From positions 66,876 through 130,875 of the forward strand of contig NZ_JAODIX010000028.1 of assembly GCF_026586675.1 (NCBI RefSeq): 64,000 bases of DNA, read 5' to 3'. The notes beneath the pieces are model-generated. The model saw only the letters and a program-made list of their open reading frames with translations, searched no databases and had not been told where the DNA came from. Below, piece by piece: positions 35,825 through 43,621 of this stretch; position 1 is the stretch's first letter; every line of letters starts with the position of its first letter. The position numbers and the translations under genes were made by a program. Origin of the DNA: Halorubrum yunnanense. GTDB lineage: Archaea; Halobacteriota; Halobacteria; Halobacteriales; Haloferacaceae.

Positions 35825-37180
35825 TCAGTCGACTCGCAGCGGTTCGCCGCAGTTCGAACAGTACCTGCCCTCCGGAAGCTCCTGCAGGTCGGCTCCGCAG
35901 TGCGGACAGAAGTTGACGCCGTCAGCAGCGGCGTGGGAGGACCACCCTGTCGGGTTCGTTTCCCGGTTCGATGTCGGGCCCGATTGCCCGCGTTCGTCCG
36001 GTCGGTCGAATACGTTGGTGTCCGGGGAGTCGGGCGAGGCTCGCTCGCGACCCTCGGACACGCGTTCGTCGACCTCCCTGCCGTCTGTCGTTCGCCCGTC
36101 GTGATGTCCGAGGGTGCCAAGGAGCACTCTCGACCCCCGGCTGTCGGCGTCGGACAAATCCGCGGTGACGGCGTACACCGTGCCGTCTTCTCCCCCCACA
36201 TAGGCGGTCCCGTCTTTCACCGTCGGAGCGGATCGAATTTGATCACCCGTCCCGAACGACCAGTTCTCCGTTCCCGTCGCCGCGTCGACCGCGTACAAGC
36301 GGTCGTCCCGGCTTCCCACGTACGCGGTCGATCCTGCCACCGTCGGCGACGAAGTCACGGGACCTCCCGTTTCGAACTGCCAGTCTCGCTCACCGGTCTC
36401 CGCGTCGATCGCCTCGAGGCACGCTCCGACGCCGACGTAGACCGTTCCGTCGGCGACCGTCGGGGAGCTCCGTATCGGGCCCCCTTCTTGATCGACACGC
36501 CACTGCCGATCCCCGGTTCGAGCGTCGATCGCGTACAGCCGCCCCGAGTCGCTGCCGACGTACACCGTTCCGTCGACGACCGTCGGTGAGGACCGGACTT
36601 GGTCGTCCGTACCGAACGCCCACCGTCGCTCCCCCGTCTCCGTCTCGAAAGCGTACACGTGTCCGTCGTCACAGCCGACGTAAACGGTGTCGTCGACGAC
36701 CGTGGGAGACGAGTTGAATCCGTCTTCGAACACCCGTTCCCACCGCTTCGTGCCGGTCGCCCGATCCACCGCGTAGAACCGACTGTCCCCGTCGTACAGC
36801 TCGACGTCGCCGAAAAACACCGTCTCCTCAGAGAGCGTAGCGGACGTCCAGTTCGTGCTCCCGTTCTCGAACGTCCACTTCAGGTTCCCCGTACGCGCAT
36901 CGACGGCGACCAGACGCCCTCGCGTTCCGAGTTGCAGTTCGAAGTAGACCACGCCGTCGGCCACAGCCGGTGAGGAGTAAACGAATCTGCCGCTATACTC
37001 TCCGTCCAGGTCCGTGACGTCGAACAGCCACTCGCGCTGCCCTGTACTTGCCTGCAGCGCGTGGAGGTGTCCGGCGTCGTCGCCGACGTACACCGTCTCA
37101 TTGATGATTGTCGGTGAAGAACTGACGGCATCATCGGCGGTGAAGCGCCACCGTTCACTACCGGGTGAGCCGGAATCCAT
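35825..37180 (-). CDS. PQQ-like beta-propeller repeat protein with C-terminal zinc ribbon
   Basis: A 451-residue protein of about eight propeller blades over residues 5-345, each with the SSPTV..TVYVG...G..YA.D..TG...W core of the PQQ/BamB-like repeat. A disordered, charged linker (about 350-410) follows, and a zinc ribbon closes the protein: CPHCGADL and CSNCGEPL. There is no signal peptide, so unlike BamB or quinoprotein dehydrogenases it appears cytosolic, and no PQQ-enzyme catalytic residues are evident. A TTTTTAAG box lies about 25 bp upstream. Likely a protein-interaction scaffold. Confidence 0.8.
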   Translation of the reverse strand: MDSGSPGSERWRFTADDAVSSSPTIINETVYVGDDAGHLHALQASTGQREWLFDVTDLDGEYSGRFVYSSPAVADGVVYFELQLGTRGRLVAVDARTGNLKWTFENGSTNWTSATLSEETVFFGDVELYDGDSRFYAVDRATGTKRWERVFEDGFNSSPTVVDDTVYVGCDDGHVYAFETETGERRWAFGTDDQVRSSPTVVDGTVYVGSDSGRLYAIDARTGDRQWRVDQEGGPIRSSPTVADGTVYVGVGACLEAIDAETGERDWQFETGGPVTSSPTVAGSTAYVGSRDDRLYAVDAATGTENWSFGTGDQIRSAPTVKDGTAYVGGEDGTVYAVTADLSDADSRGSRVLLGTLGHHDGRTTDGREVDERVSEGRERASPDSPDTNVFDRPDERGQSGPTSNRETNPTGWSSHAAADGVNFCPHCGADLQELPEGRYCSNCGEPLRVD

Positions 37181-37284
37181 ACCATAGCGTCTCTATCTGG
37201 AGCTTAAAAACTCCCGCTCGGCCGAAGGTGGCTTCTTTATACCTGGCCCAACACCGCCTGCTAACTGTCACCCATCACGCGGAA

Positions 37285-37300
37285 TGATGGGCGCTGCAGG
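37285..37300. other. attL, left attachment repeat
   Basis: TGATGGGCGCTGCAGG, identical to 42235-42250. It is a detached copy of the tRNA-Arg 3' end (13 nt of tRNA plus 3 nt beyond) and marks the left border of the element. Confidence 0.9.
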
Positions 37301-37386
37301 GTAGCGCTCACGGCTTAAGAAAATTGGTGATTCGCTGAACGGGTGTCGAAGGCCCCGCCTTGGTGTGGTTCGAGATCGATCGACCC

Positions 37387-38397
37387 ATGGAACTCGAACC
37401 AATCGACCCCGACACGGCGCTCGAGTTGTACATCGCGGAGAAAGAGACCTCGGTTGCGGACTCGACGGTGGCTTCACACAAGTCACGTCTGAGTTTTCTG
37501 CTCAGGTGGTGTGAGGAACGCGACATCGAGAACCTGAACGAGCTGACCGGCCGGCGGCTCCAAGAGTTCCGGCTTTGGCGGCGCAACGTCGGCGACCTCA
37601 CGAAGGTGAGCGAGAAGACGCAGATGGACACGCTACGCGTGTTCGTTAGATGGCTGGAGTCCATCGACGCCGTCGAGTAGGACCTCCACAAGAAGGTCCG
37701 CTCACCCGATATCACGCCCAGAGAGAACAGTCGTGACGTGATGCTCGAGACCGACGACGCCGAAGCGATGCTGGCATACCTGGAGCGCTACGAGTACGCT
37801 TCGCTCCGCCACGTGACCGCGACACTCCTGTGGCACACGATGCTCCGGATGGGCTCGCTACGAGCCCTTGACCTCAAGGACTACGACCCGGAAGAGCAGT
37901 CACTCCGGGTTCAGCATCGACCTGACACCGACAGGCCACTCAAGAACAAGCGGGAAGGCGAACGGATCATCGCCGTCTCGAACGAAGTCTGTCTCGTCCT
38001 CGACGACTGGATCCGCGAGCAGCGGCTCGACGTCACGGACGACTACGGCCGAAACCCGCTCCTCTCGACGACTCGCGGACGGGCTGGTAAGTCGACGATC
38101 CGAAGCTACTGCTATCAGATAACGCGTCCCTGTGAGTACGGGCAAGAGTGTCCGCACGGCCGCGACGAGAGCGAGTCTGAGGCGAGAGAGCGGGACCACG
38201 CTTCGAAATGTCCCTCGAGTGTGAGCCCACGTCCCTTCCGCCGTGGAGCGATCACACACTACCTACAGAGTGACGTGCCGGAGACGGTGGTCGGCGACCG
38301 AGCGAACGTGACACCCGACGTCATCGACCAACACTACGACCAGCGGTCACAGAAGGAGAAGATGGAACAACGGAGGGGGTATCTCGACGATATCTGA
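37387..38397 (+). pseudogene. Tyrosine recombinase/integrase, interrupted by an in-frame TAG
   Basis: One frame encodes a haloarchaeal XerC/D-like integrase of about 336 residues, broken by TAG at 37678-37680 (codon 98), after the SAM-like N-terminal arm (residues 1-97). The catalytic domain follows in the same frame: box I Arg in HTMLRMGSLRALDL, the RRG of box II in SPRPFRRGAITHYL, and a Tyr in DQHYDQRS. The box II His of the usual HxxR is Arg here, a second lesion. ATG at 37738 could restart the catalytic part alone. It lies just inside attL, so it is the element's own integrase, probably dead. Confidence 0.85.
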
Positions 38398-38580
38398 ACT
38401 CTCCTCAAAACAGGGACTGAGGGAGCCCATTTTCCGACTCAAATAGCAGTAGTTGAGATTGGTGGCCTCAATGCATACGCTTCTCGAACTCCTTCGCGAT
38501 GGACAGTGATTCACCTTCAGCAATTTCGGAGCTTTCGTTTCTAACACTCTTCACAGCGGATGACGTTCCTCCTTTCAACG

Positions 38581-38952
38581 ATGTCCATCGACCGAGACAC
38601 ATTCGAGAACACGGACGAGGACGAGCTCGCGGATCTTTCGGTCCCTGATCAGGTCCTCGGGTTTCTCGCCGCCAACGAGCATCGGGCGTTCAAGGCTCGC
38701 GAAATCGCTTCTCAGATCGGCGCTGACGAGGGGGCAGTGAGCACTGCGCTCTCACGGTTAAAGGACCGTAACTTGGTCGAACACAAGGCAACGTACTGGG
38801 CCGTGACTGACGACGCCGAGCGACTCGACGGGTATAGCGGCTACGAACGGGCGACCGATCTGTTCAACGAGCAACTCGGTGACGAAGACACGGAGTCGTG
38901 GCGCGAACATGCACCCAGTGAGCCACACCCGAGCGTGGAGAACGAGCAGTGA
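38581..38952 (+). CDS. MarR-like winged-helix regulator of the element
   Basis: A 123-residue protein with a winged helix at about 18-75 (VPDQVLGFLAANEHRAFKAR then a GAVSTALSRLKDRNLVEHK recognition helix and wing). The acidic tail contains a YSGYERATDLFNEQLG helix. Its stop overlaps the GTG start of the PemK-like frame as GTGA, so the two were co-translated, and it may act as the antitoxin or autorepressor of that pair. ATG at 38581 is preferred to the 38560 ATG because it begins the conserved domain more closely. Confidence 0.78.
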   Translation: MSIDRDTFENTDEDELADLSVPDQVLGFLAANEHRAFKAREIASQIGADEGAVSTALSRLKDRNLVEHKATYWAVTDDAERLDGYSGYERATDLFNEQLGDEDTESWREHAPSEPHPSVENEQ

Positions 38953-39302
38953 CTGACGAGAAAGCGACCCCGATTTTTGAGCGGGGCGACGTCGTCTACG
39001 GTGATGACCCGTTCAAAGGCGAGGAAGATGCCCGACCGTGGCTCACTCTCTCGAATCACGACGACCGATCATTCCACGGCGAGCAGTATATCGCGCTGAC
39101 GTTGACGACGAAATCCTAGATGGACGGCCTCATCGATATTCCAGAAGAGAAATGGCTGCGTGGTGGGACGCCCGACGAGAGTCGAATCGTCCCATGGGGC
39201 GTCCAATCGATCGACCACGAGGATATCGACTTCTGGCAGGGACAGGTAAAAAGCGAGATTGTCGACGAAGCGGTCGCTGCCCTCGCCGAAGAGTTGCAGT
39301 AG
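38949..39302 (+). pseudogene. PemK/MazF-like toxin frame, interrupted by TAG
   Basis: A GTG-started frame of 118 codons broken by TAG at 39117-39119 (codon 57). The first half has FERGDVVYGDDPFKGE and RPWLTLSNHDD, as in the PemK/MazF beta-barrel; the second half, MDGLIDIPEEKW through DIDFWQGQVKSEI, continues the same protein. The interrupted codon lies between TTKS and MDGL, where a Trp (TGG) is plausible, so a single G-to-A change could explain it. ATG at 39120 directly follows the stop and could restart the second half. The toxin assignment is tentative. Confidence 0.6.
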
Positions 39303-39659
39303 CTGATCTGTACGAGAACAACCGGAATCTACAGGCGAAACAGGCCGAGTGCCTCGGGGCTTGACCCCGAGATATTCTACGCTCTGAACGGCCTCCAGTT
39401 CGACTACGACCGGACAATAAAAGAGACTCTGAAGGCACTCGCAACCGACGAGGCGAATGTCGATGACGAGGACGTGATTACGCATCTAAGAGCGAATGCG
39501 GAGCCGCTTGCGCCAGAATACGAAGTGACGATCCATCTCTGGCTGTCGCGTATCGACGGCACAGCCCAGTTCTCTGGGCCACGAGAGTACGAAGAGACAC
39601 ATGAAAACCCATCTAACGAACCGAACGGTTCTGACCATGACCCCCATGGGGAGAGCTAA
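39299..39659 (+). pseudogene. Hypothetical protein of the cassette, frameshifted
   Basis: The first 19 codons read ADLYENNRNLQAKQAECLG and hit TGA at 39362. One frame over, GLDPEIFYALNGLQFDYDRT continues to the stop at 39657-39659. Removing one G from the GGGG run at 39356-39359 joins both into one frame of about 120 codons. No clean start codon remains; GTG at 39474 could make a 61-residue fragment. It has no recognised domain, with a helical, acidic middle and a disordered tail. Likely an accessory gene of the winged-helix/PemK cassette. Confidence 0.55.
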
Positions 39660-39661
39660 GA

Positions 39662-39799
39662 ATGACTGCCGAAGGTGACCATCCCGAGATCCCCGATGAG
39701 ATGTCTCCCGAGGAGGCGCGGCAGTATCTCATTCGGTTCCTCGGACGGCAGGACCTCGACGAACACGAGGAGATCCACGACGAACTCGCGACCGAATAG
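39662..39799 (+). CDS. 45-residue acidic hypothetical protein
   Basis: A short, very acidic protein starting ATG two bases after the preceding stop and ending TAG at 39797-39799. It reads as two helices: SPEEARQYLIRFLGRQ and DEHEEIHDELATE. The tight spacing and haloarchaeal composition support it as the last gene of the four-gene cassette. Function unknown. Confidence 0.6.
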   Translation: MTAEGDHPEIPDEMSPEEARQYLIRFLGRQDLDEHEEIHDELATE

Positions 39800-40113
39800 G
39801 ACGCAATCCGACGCTGACTGCTTGTAGCGTTCACCGAACCATCACAGATCAGATACGGTACGGGGGCGTCTATGCCTGTGAGATTAAAATCAGAACACGA
39901 CGATTAGTGCCCCCTTCGGTTGACTCAGATCGATATCGGGTGCGACACTCCCAACAGTGGAATGATATCCAAAAACCGCGCTTAACAGCGTCCATGCCGG
40001 ATCGAAGGTTATTATGAAAGTTGCGCTGTTTCACTGCCTGAACGAAGAGCATTATCTGCAGGTGCAAATTTGAGCGGAACATATAATATCAATCTGATTT
40101 TAATTATGAATAT
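39800..40113. other. AT-rich gap before the pseudokinase gene
   Basis: This 314-bp stretch is markedly AT-rich for the window. It holds TATA-like boxes near 40080-40090 (ACATATAATATC) and 40098-40108 (TTTTAATTATG) that suit the gene starting at 40114. A 19-codon frame at 40014-40073 looks accidental. No gene is supported. Confidence 0.5.
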
Positions 40114-41589
40114 ATGGATTCGAATGGCACCCGCTGTGCGGTCGCCAATCTAGTCCCCCGTCGACCCCCTCTGGAACTCATCAAGCGAGACGGTGTCTGG
40201 GCTGTTCGCGAGTATTATGACTTGGGCGAGCAACCGGAACAAGGTGTCACTCGGTTCAGCACACACGCAAAACGGACCGACGCCATGCGAGTTGGGCAAG
40301 AACGAATGGAGGAACGACAGCACCCCTTTCTACTCCGGTGGGAAAGTCAGAACAACGTTGGTGGGATGTACTGGAATCAAGAGTTTGAGACGTTGTCCGT
40401 GCGGTTCAGTGAGCTGCTCAGTAGCTGGACGGTGAAAGCGGAGCCGGACGGCATTGTGCTCTCGGTGAACAGTTCTGATTCAGAGGCGCTCTCAACGAGC
40501 AAACAGATGCTGGAGGAGTACAATTTCAAGCGAGTGGTGTGCTACTCAACATCCGGTGATAAGCGAGTCGCGCACAAACACCGATTCGTGCGGAACGAGA
40601 TTGCCGACTACGGCGTACGGTTCAACAGAGAACAGATACCGAAGTCCGCCGAGACGCCGGCTGAGTCCTCCGACACCGACACCAACCAGCCAGCAACGTC
40701 CGGAGACGTGGCGATCACCGAGGATGACGGAGGAGACGATGACGAACAGACACGGGATGTAACAGGAGTCCACAGCTCGTTCGTGGCAACCGTTCCGGAC
40801 CTGACGGAGCTTCGAGAGATTGATACTGACGGCGTCGCTCACGTGTATGCGGTGCCGTGGGACGACACGACGGCCCGTGCCTTGATTTTGAGCCCGGAGT
40901 ACGCGGACGAACAGCAAGCAGTGAACACGTTCGCCACAGTAGTGTCTGATTGGCTCGCGCTGGCCACACACGACAACGTCGTGAAGGTGTTTGAGAGCGA
41001 CGCGGATCCGGGAACGTGGATAATCTACGACGCTGACTACCCGCGCTTGTCGACAGTCGTGGATGATCTCTCCGTTGTAGAGCAGATGAGCGTTCTCTTG
41101 CAGTTGGGTGATATCGCTACTGTCGCACAGCGAGAAGGAATCCATAGTACGGGACTAACCCCGCGTCGTGTCTGCGTCACTAAAGACAGTTCATCCGGAG
41201 CAAAGATGAGTTCGAACGACACGGCTCTTGAGGTGAAACTGACCGGATTAGGGCTGCGTGACCGTGTTTCCAGAGCGGTTGGGGATAGCGATCCGACGCG
41301 GTTTACTCCGCCAGAACTGCTCAACGGCGGAACGGTGCAGCCGACGACTCCCGTCTACCGGCTCGGCGCAATCGCGTACTATTTTCTCACGGGCAGCCCC
41401 CCCTACTACGCCTGCTCCCCAACTGCGGGCTCACTCTCAGAAGCTTCTATTACTCCTCCCAATGCGATCACGGATATCCCGATTCGTGTGAGTCAGTGTA
41501 TAATGCAGGCATTACACGAGAACCCACGCCAACGATACCAGACCGGCAAGACGTTCGTCAGAGAACTCATAAATCTTGTAGAACAATAG
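40114..41589 (+). CDS. Novel N-terminal domain fused to a protein-kinase-like (pseudokinase) domain
   Basis: A 491-residue protein. Residues 1-165 form an unrecognised domain (RWESQNNVGGMYWNQEFETL); 170-215 is an acidic linker; about 220-491 has the protein kinase fold. C-lobe landmarks align but every catalytic residue is gone. The HxDLKPxN loop reads IHSTGLTPRRV (from H344), so Asp, Lys and Asn are lost. DFG reads GLG in KLTGLGLRD. The P+1 region is RFTPPELL, and helix F is VYRLGAIAYYFLTGSPPYY. No Gly-rich loop or VAIK Lys is clear. Codon use is less GC-rich than the host's. Likely a pseudokinase acting by binding. Confidence 0.75.
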   Translation: MDSNGTRCAVANLVPRRPPLELIKRDGVWAVREYYDLGEQPEQGVTRFSTHAKRTDAMRVGQERMEERQHPFLLRWESQNNVGGMYWNQEFETLSVRFSELLSSWTVKAEPDGIVLSVNSSDSEALSTSKQMLEEYNFKRVVCYSTSGDKRVAHKHRFVRNEIADYGVRFNREQIPKSAETPAESSDTDTNQPATSGDVAITEDDGGDDDEQTRDVTGVHSSFVATVPDLTELREIDTDGVAHVYAVPWDDTTARALILSPEYADEQQAVNTFATVVSDWLALATHDNVVKVFESDADPGTWIIYDADYPRLSTVVDDLSVVEQMSVLLQLGDIATVAQREGIHSTGLTPRRVCVTKDSSSGAKMSSNDTALEVKLTGLGLRDRVSRAVGDSDPTRFTPPELLNGGTVQPTTPVYRLGAIAYYFLTGSPPYYACSPTAGSLSEASITPPNAITDIPIRVSQCIMQALHENPRQRYQTGKTFVRELINLVEQ

Positions 41590-41704
41590 CCTATCCTACC
41601 CAGAGAGAACCCGTTACAATTGAATCAGTGGTATTGTTCCTGAGACAACAGCACGTCATCGAACACGTCTCACGCCTTCTATACCGTGGTTTTGATCATG
41701 TCGT

Positions 41705-42031
41705 TTAGACATTATAGTAGATTGGCCTTCTCGAAATGGAGGAATGATACTGCTGCTCTGAGAGTACATCTTTAAATCCGCGGAGGGTGCGGGCGCCGAC
41801 GGTGTTTCCAGTAGCATATTGTTTCGCTTGTACGCCGAGCCGTGCGTGAAACAATTCTCTATCGATGACGGCGTGAATATCGATTCCACCGTCGCCACGG
41901 AACGGCGTTAATTCGAGTTCACGAGTCGGCTTTGCACGCTCTATCACCATTTTACAGAGTTGCTTGAACTGCTCGTGGTCGATCTGTAGCCCCTTACCGA
42001 GCAGTTCCTCTTTCGCCGTCGATGCTTTCAT
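41705..42031 (-). pseudogene. Truncated Mrr-type restriction endonuclease
   Basis: A 108-residue frame with the Mrr/PD-(D/E)xK core: FKQLCKMVIERAKPTRELEL helix, then FRGDGGIDIHAV with the catalytic Asp, and GVQAKQYATG with the Q-x-K pair, followed by the TLRGFKDVLSEQQYH helix. The protein stops where the GTFITTS-type strand and distal helix of Mrr domains should follow, so the C-terminal third is lost. It is convergent with the pseudokinase gene (115 bp) and the last gene of the element. Active-site residues remain but the fold is probably incomplete. Confidence 0.72.
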
Positions 42032-42234
42032 TCAAGATCGACGTTTGCACCGCTGGACAAAAACCCTCCTGCCAGAGCAACCGGTACGTTACCCCGACTC
42101 GGTCACGTGTATTTCATGAACCGCACGAAGGCGGCGACCCCCGTCACGCTACATGACGAACTCAAACTCGTCACTGGGGGGTTGGATTATATACACCCGG
42201 CTGCCGTCATGCCAATTTGCCCCGTCAGAAATCC

Positions 42235-42250
42235 TGATGGGCGCTGCAGG
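42235..42250. other. attR, right attachment repeat inside tRNA-Arg
   Basis: TGATGGGCGCTGCAGG, identical to 37285-37300. Bases 42238-42250 are the 3' 13 nt of the tRNA-Arg gene (acceptor strand and part of the T stem). Confidence 0.9.
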
Positions 42251-42312
42251 ATTTGAACCCGCGACAGCTTGGTCCGAAGCCAAGCACTCTATCCAGACTG
42301 AGCTAAGCGCCC
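42238..42312 (-). tRNA. tRNA-Arg (TCG)
   Basis: A 75-nt tRNA. Acceptor GGGCGCT pairs AGCGCCC, anticodon stem CTTGG/CCAAG encloses loop CTTCGGA (anticodon TCG at 42275-42277), and the T arm is GCGGG-TTCAAAT-CCTGC; discriminator A. No intron. Its 3' end is the integration site of the adjacent element, and the gene remains complete. Confidence 0.96.
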
Positions 42313-42524
42313 GTACCGCATGATACCCCGCTATACGTTTTAAGTCCCGCGGTTCGGAAGCGCTCGCCGGACACCGTCGACGGTCGTCGAATCGGTGCCA
42401 GCCAGCGATCAAAAAGAATATTATCGGGAGCGAGCATGTGTTTCGTAGTAGATGTGTCTTGGTCGTACGGCCTGGCGGCCGAACGAGCGGCCCGAGTTCT
42501 CCCTGTCGTCTCTGAGGTACGCCT

Positions 42525-43127
42525 ATGTATGACCTGAGGCCACACTTCGACGAGGAGATCGACCCTGGAACGAACATCCTCCTCACCGGTCCGCCGCTGA
42601 CGGGCAAGCGATCCATGATGATGGACGTGTTGGCCGAAGGGACCGACCGCGGCAACGGCGCGATCGTCGTCACCACGAAGGACGGCGCCGACCGCGTGCT
42701 AAAGGACTACGAGAAGCGGACCCCGTACGACGGGAAACCGGTCGCCGTCGTCGACTGCGTCACGCGCCAGCAGGGCGTCAGCGACGCCCGCGAGTCTGAC
42801 CGGATCAAGTACGCCTCCTCGCCGGTGGACATGACGGGGATCGGGATCAAGCTCTCGGAGTTCCTGCAGGCGTTCGGGGACCGCGGCATCGAGGAGAACC
42901 GCGTGATGGTCCACTCGCTGTCGACGCTGCTGATGTACTCGGACCTCCAGACGGTGTTCCGGTTCCTCCACGTGTTCACCGGGCGCATCCAGAGCGTGAA
43001 CGGGCTGGGGCTGTTCAGCATCGACTCGACCTCCCACGACGACCAGGCGATGAACACGATCAAACAGCTCTTCGACGGCGTCATCACGCTCTCCGAGGAC
43101 GACGAGCCCGAGATCCGGCTGGCGTGA
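42525..43127 (+). CDS. RecA/KaiC-superfamily ATPase, HTR-like
   Basis: A 200-residue P-loop protein resembling haloarchaeal HTR-like/KaiC-type proteins. Walker A is LLTGPPLTGKRSM near residue 20; a late strand GLGLFSIDSTSHDD near 165 stands in the Walker B/sensor area. The end, FDGVITLSEDDEPEIRL, is typical of single-domain KaiC relatives. The catalytic glutamates of true KaiC are not obvious, so it may bind rather than hydrolyse ATP; such proteins are thought to act in signalling. It is the first host gene beyond tRNA-Arg. Confidence 0.8.
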   Translation: MYDLRPHFDEEIDPGTNILLTGPPLTGKRSMMMDVLAEGTDRGNGAIVVTTKDGADRVLKDYEKRTPYDGKPVAVVDCVTRQQGVSDARESDRIKYASSPVDMTGIGIKLSEFLQAFGDRGIEENRVMVHSLSTLLMYSDLQTVFRFLHVFTGRIQSVNGLGLFSIDSTSHDDQAMNTIKQLFDGVITLSEDDEPEIRLA

Positions 43128-43170
43128 GGCCGGCGGGCGTTTTAATCCACGCGACGGCGTACACACGAGC

Positions 43171-43593
43171 ATGCCCGTTACCGACGACCAGGGACTCGAC
43201 CGACTGCTCGGCGCCGAGACGATCGCCGTCGTCGGCTGCTCGACGACGGCCGGAAAGGCTGCCCACGACGTGCCGGCGTATCTCCAGCGACACGGCTACC
43301 GGATCGTCCCGGTGAACCCGTTCGCCGACGAGGTCCTCGGCGAACCCGCGTTCGACGCCCTCGCGGACGTCGACGCTGAAATCGACCTGGTGAACGTGTT
43401 CCGTCCGAGCGAGGAGGTCCCGGAGATCCTTGAGGAGGTTCGCGAGCGGCACGCGGAGCGCAGCGACGCCGGCGCGGCGTGGCTCCAGCTCGGGATCAGC
43501 CACGACGAGGCGGCCGCGGCCGCGGAGGCCGACGGGATCGAGGTGGTCCAGAACAAATGCATGAAGGTCGAACACGGTCGCCTCCGCGATTAG
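43171..43593 (+). CDS. CoA-binding protein (YccU family)
   Basis: A 140-residue single CoA_binding_2 Rossmann domain. It starts with the nucleotide-fold strand IAVVGCSTTAGKAAHDVPAY, then GYRIVPVNPFADEVLGEPAF and IDLVNVFRPSEEVPEI, in family order, and ends with QNKCMKVEH, the conserved Cys-Met-Lys segment. Binding of coenzyme A is inferred from the family, and no catalytic partner domain is present. It lies 43 bp after the RecA-like gene on the same strand. Confidence 0.88.
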   Translation: MPVTDDQGLDRLLGAETIAVVGCSTTAGKAAHDVPAYLQRHGYRIVPVNPFADEVLGEPAFDALADVDAEIDLVNVFRPSEEVPEILEEVRERHAERSDAGAAWLQLGISHDEAAAAAEADGIEVVQNKCMKVEHGRLRD

Positions 43594-43621
43594 GTGGGCG
43601 TCGTCACCGCGGGCGTTCCGC

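Larger units (their letters stand above)
37285..42250 (+). mobile_element. Integrated element in tRNA-Arg(TCG), about 4.95 kb
   Basis: A 16-nt direct repeat, TGATGGGCGCTGCAGG, occurs at 37285-37300 and 42235-42250. The right copy covers the 3' end of tRNA-Arg (42238-42250), and the left copy is followed within 90 bp by a tyrosine integrase gene. This is the signature of integration into a tRNA 3' end with the tRNA restored. Contents: broken integrase, winged-helix/PemK-like cassette, a 45-residue protein, a pseudokinase protein and an Mrr fragment. Base composition is visibly less GC-rich than the flanks. Confidence 0.9.

Noticed and set aside
37678-39302. Three in-frame TAG codons (37678, 39117, 39300) as a sign of UAG recoding (pyrrolysine or suppressor)
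   Set aside because: TAG serves as an ordinary stop in nearby intact genes (for example at 25226, 39797, 41587, 43591 and 61177). The broken genes also show other damage (box II His lost, a G-run frameshift), so decay explains them better.
39870-40082. 70-codon minus-strand frame in the gap before the pseudokinase gene
   Set aside because: No motif, weak coding signal, and it covers likely promoter sequence of the next gene.
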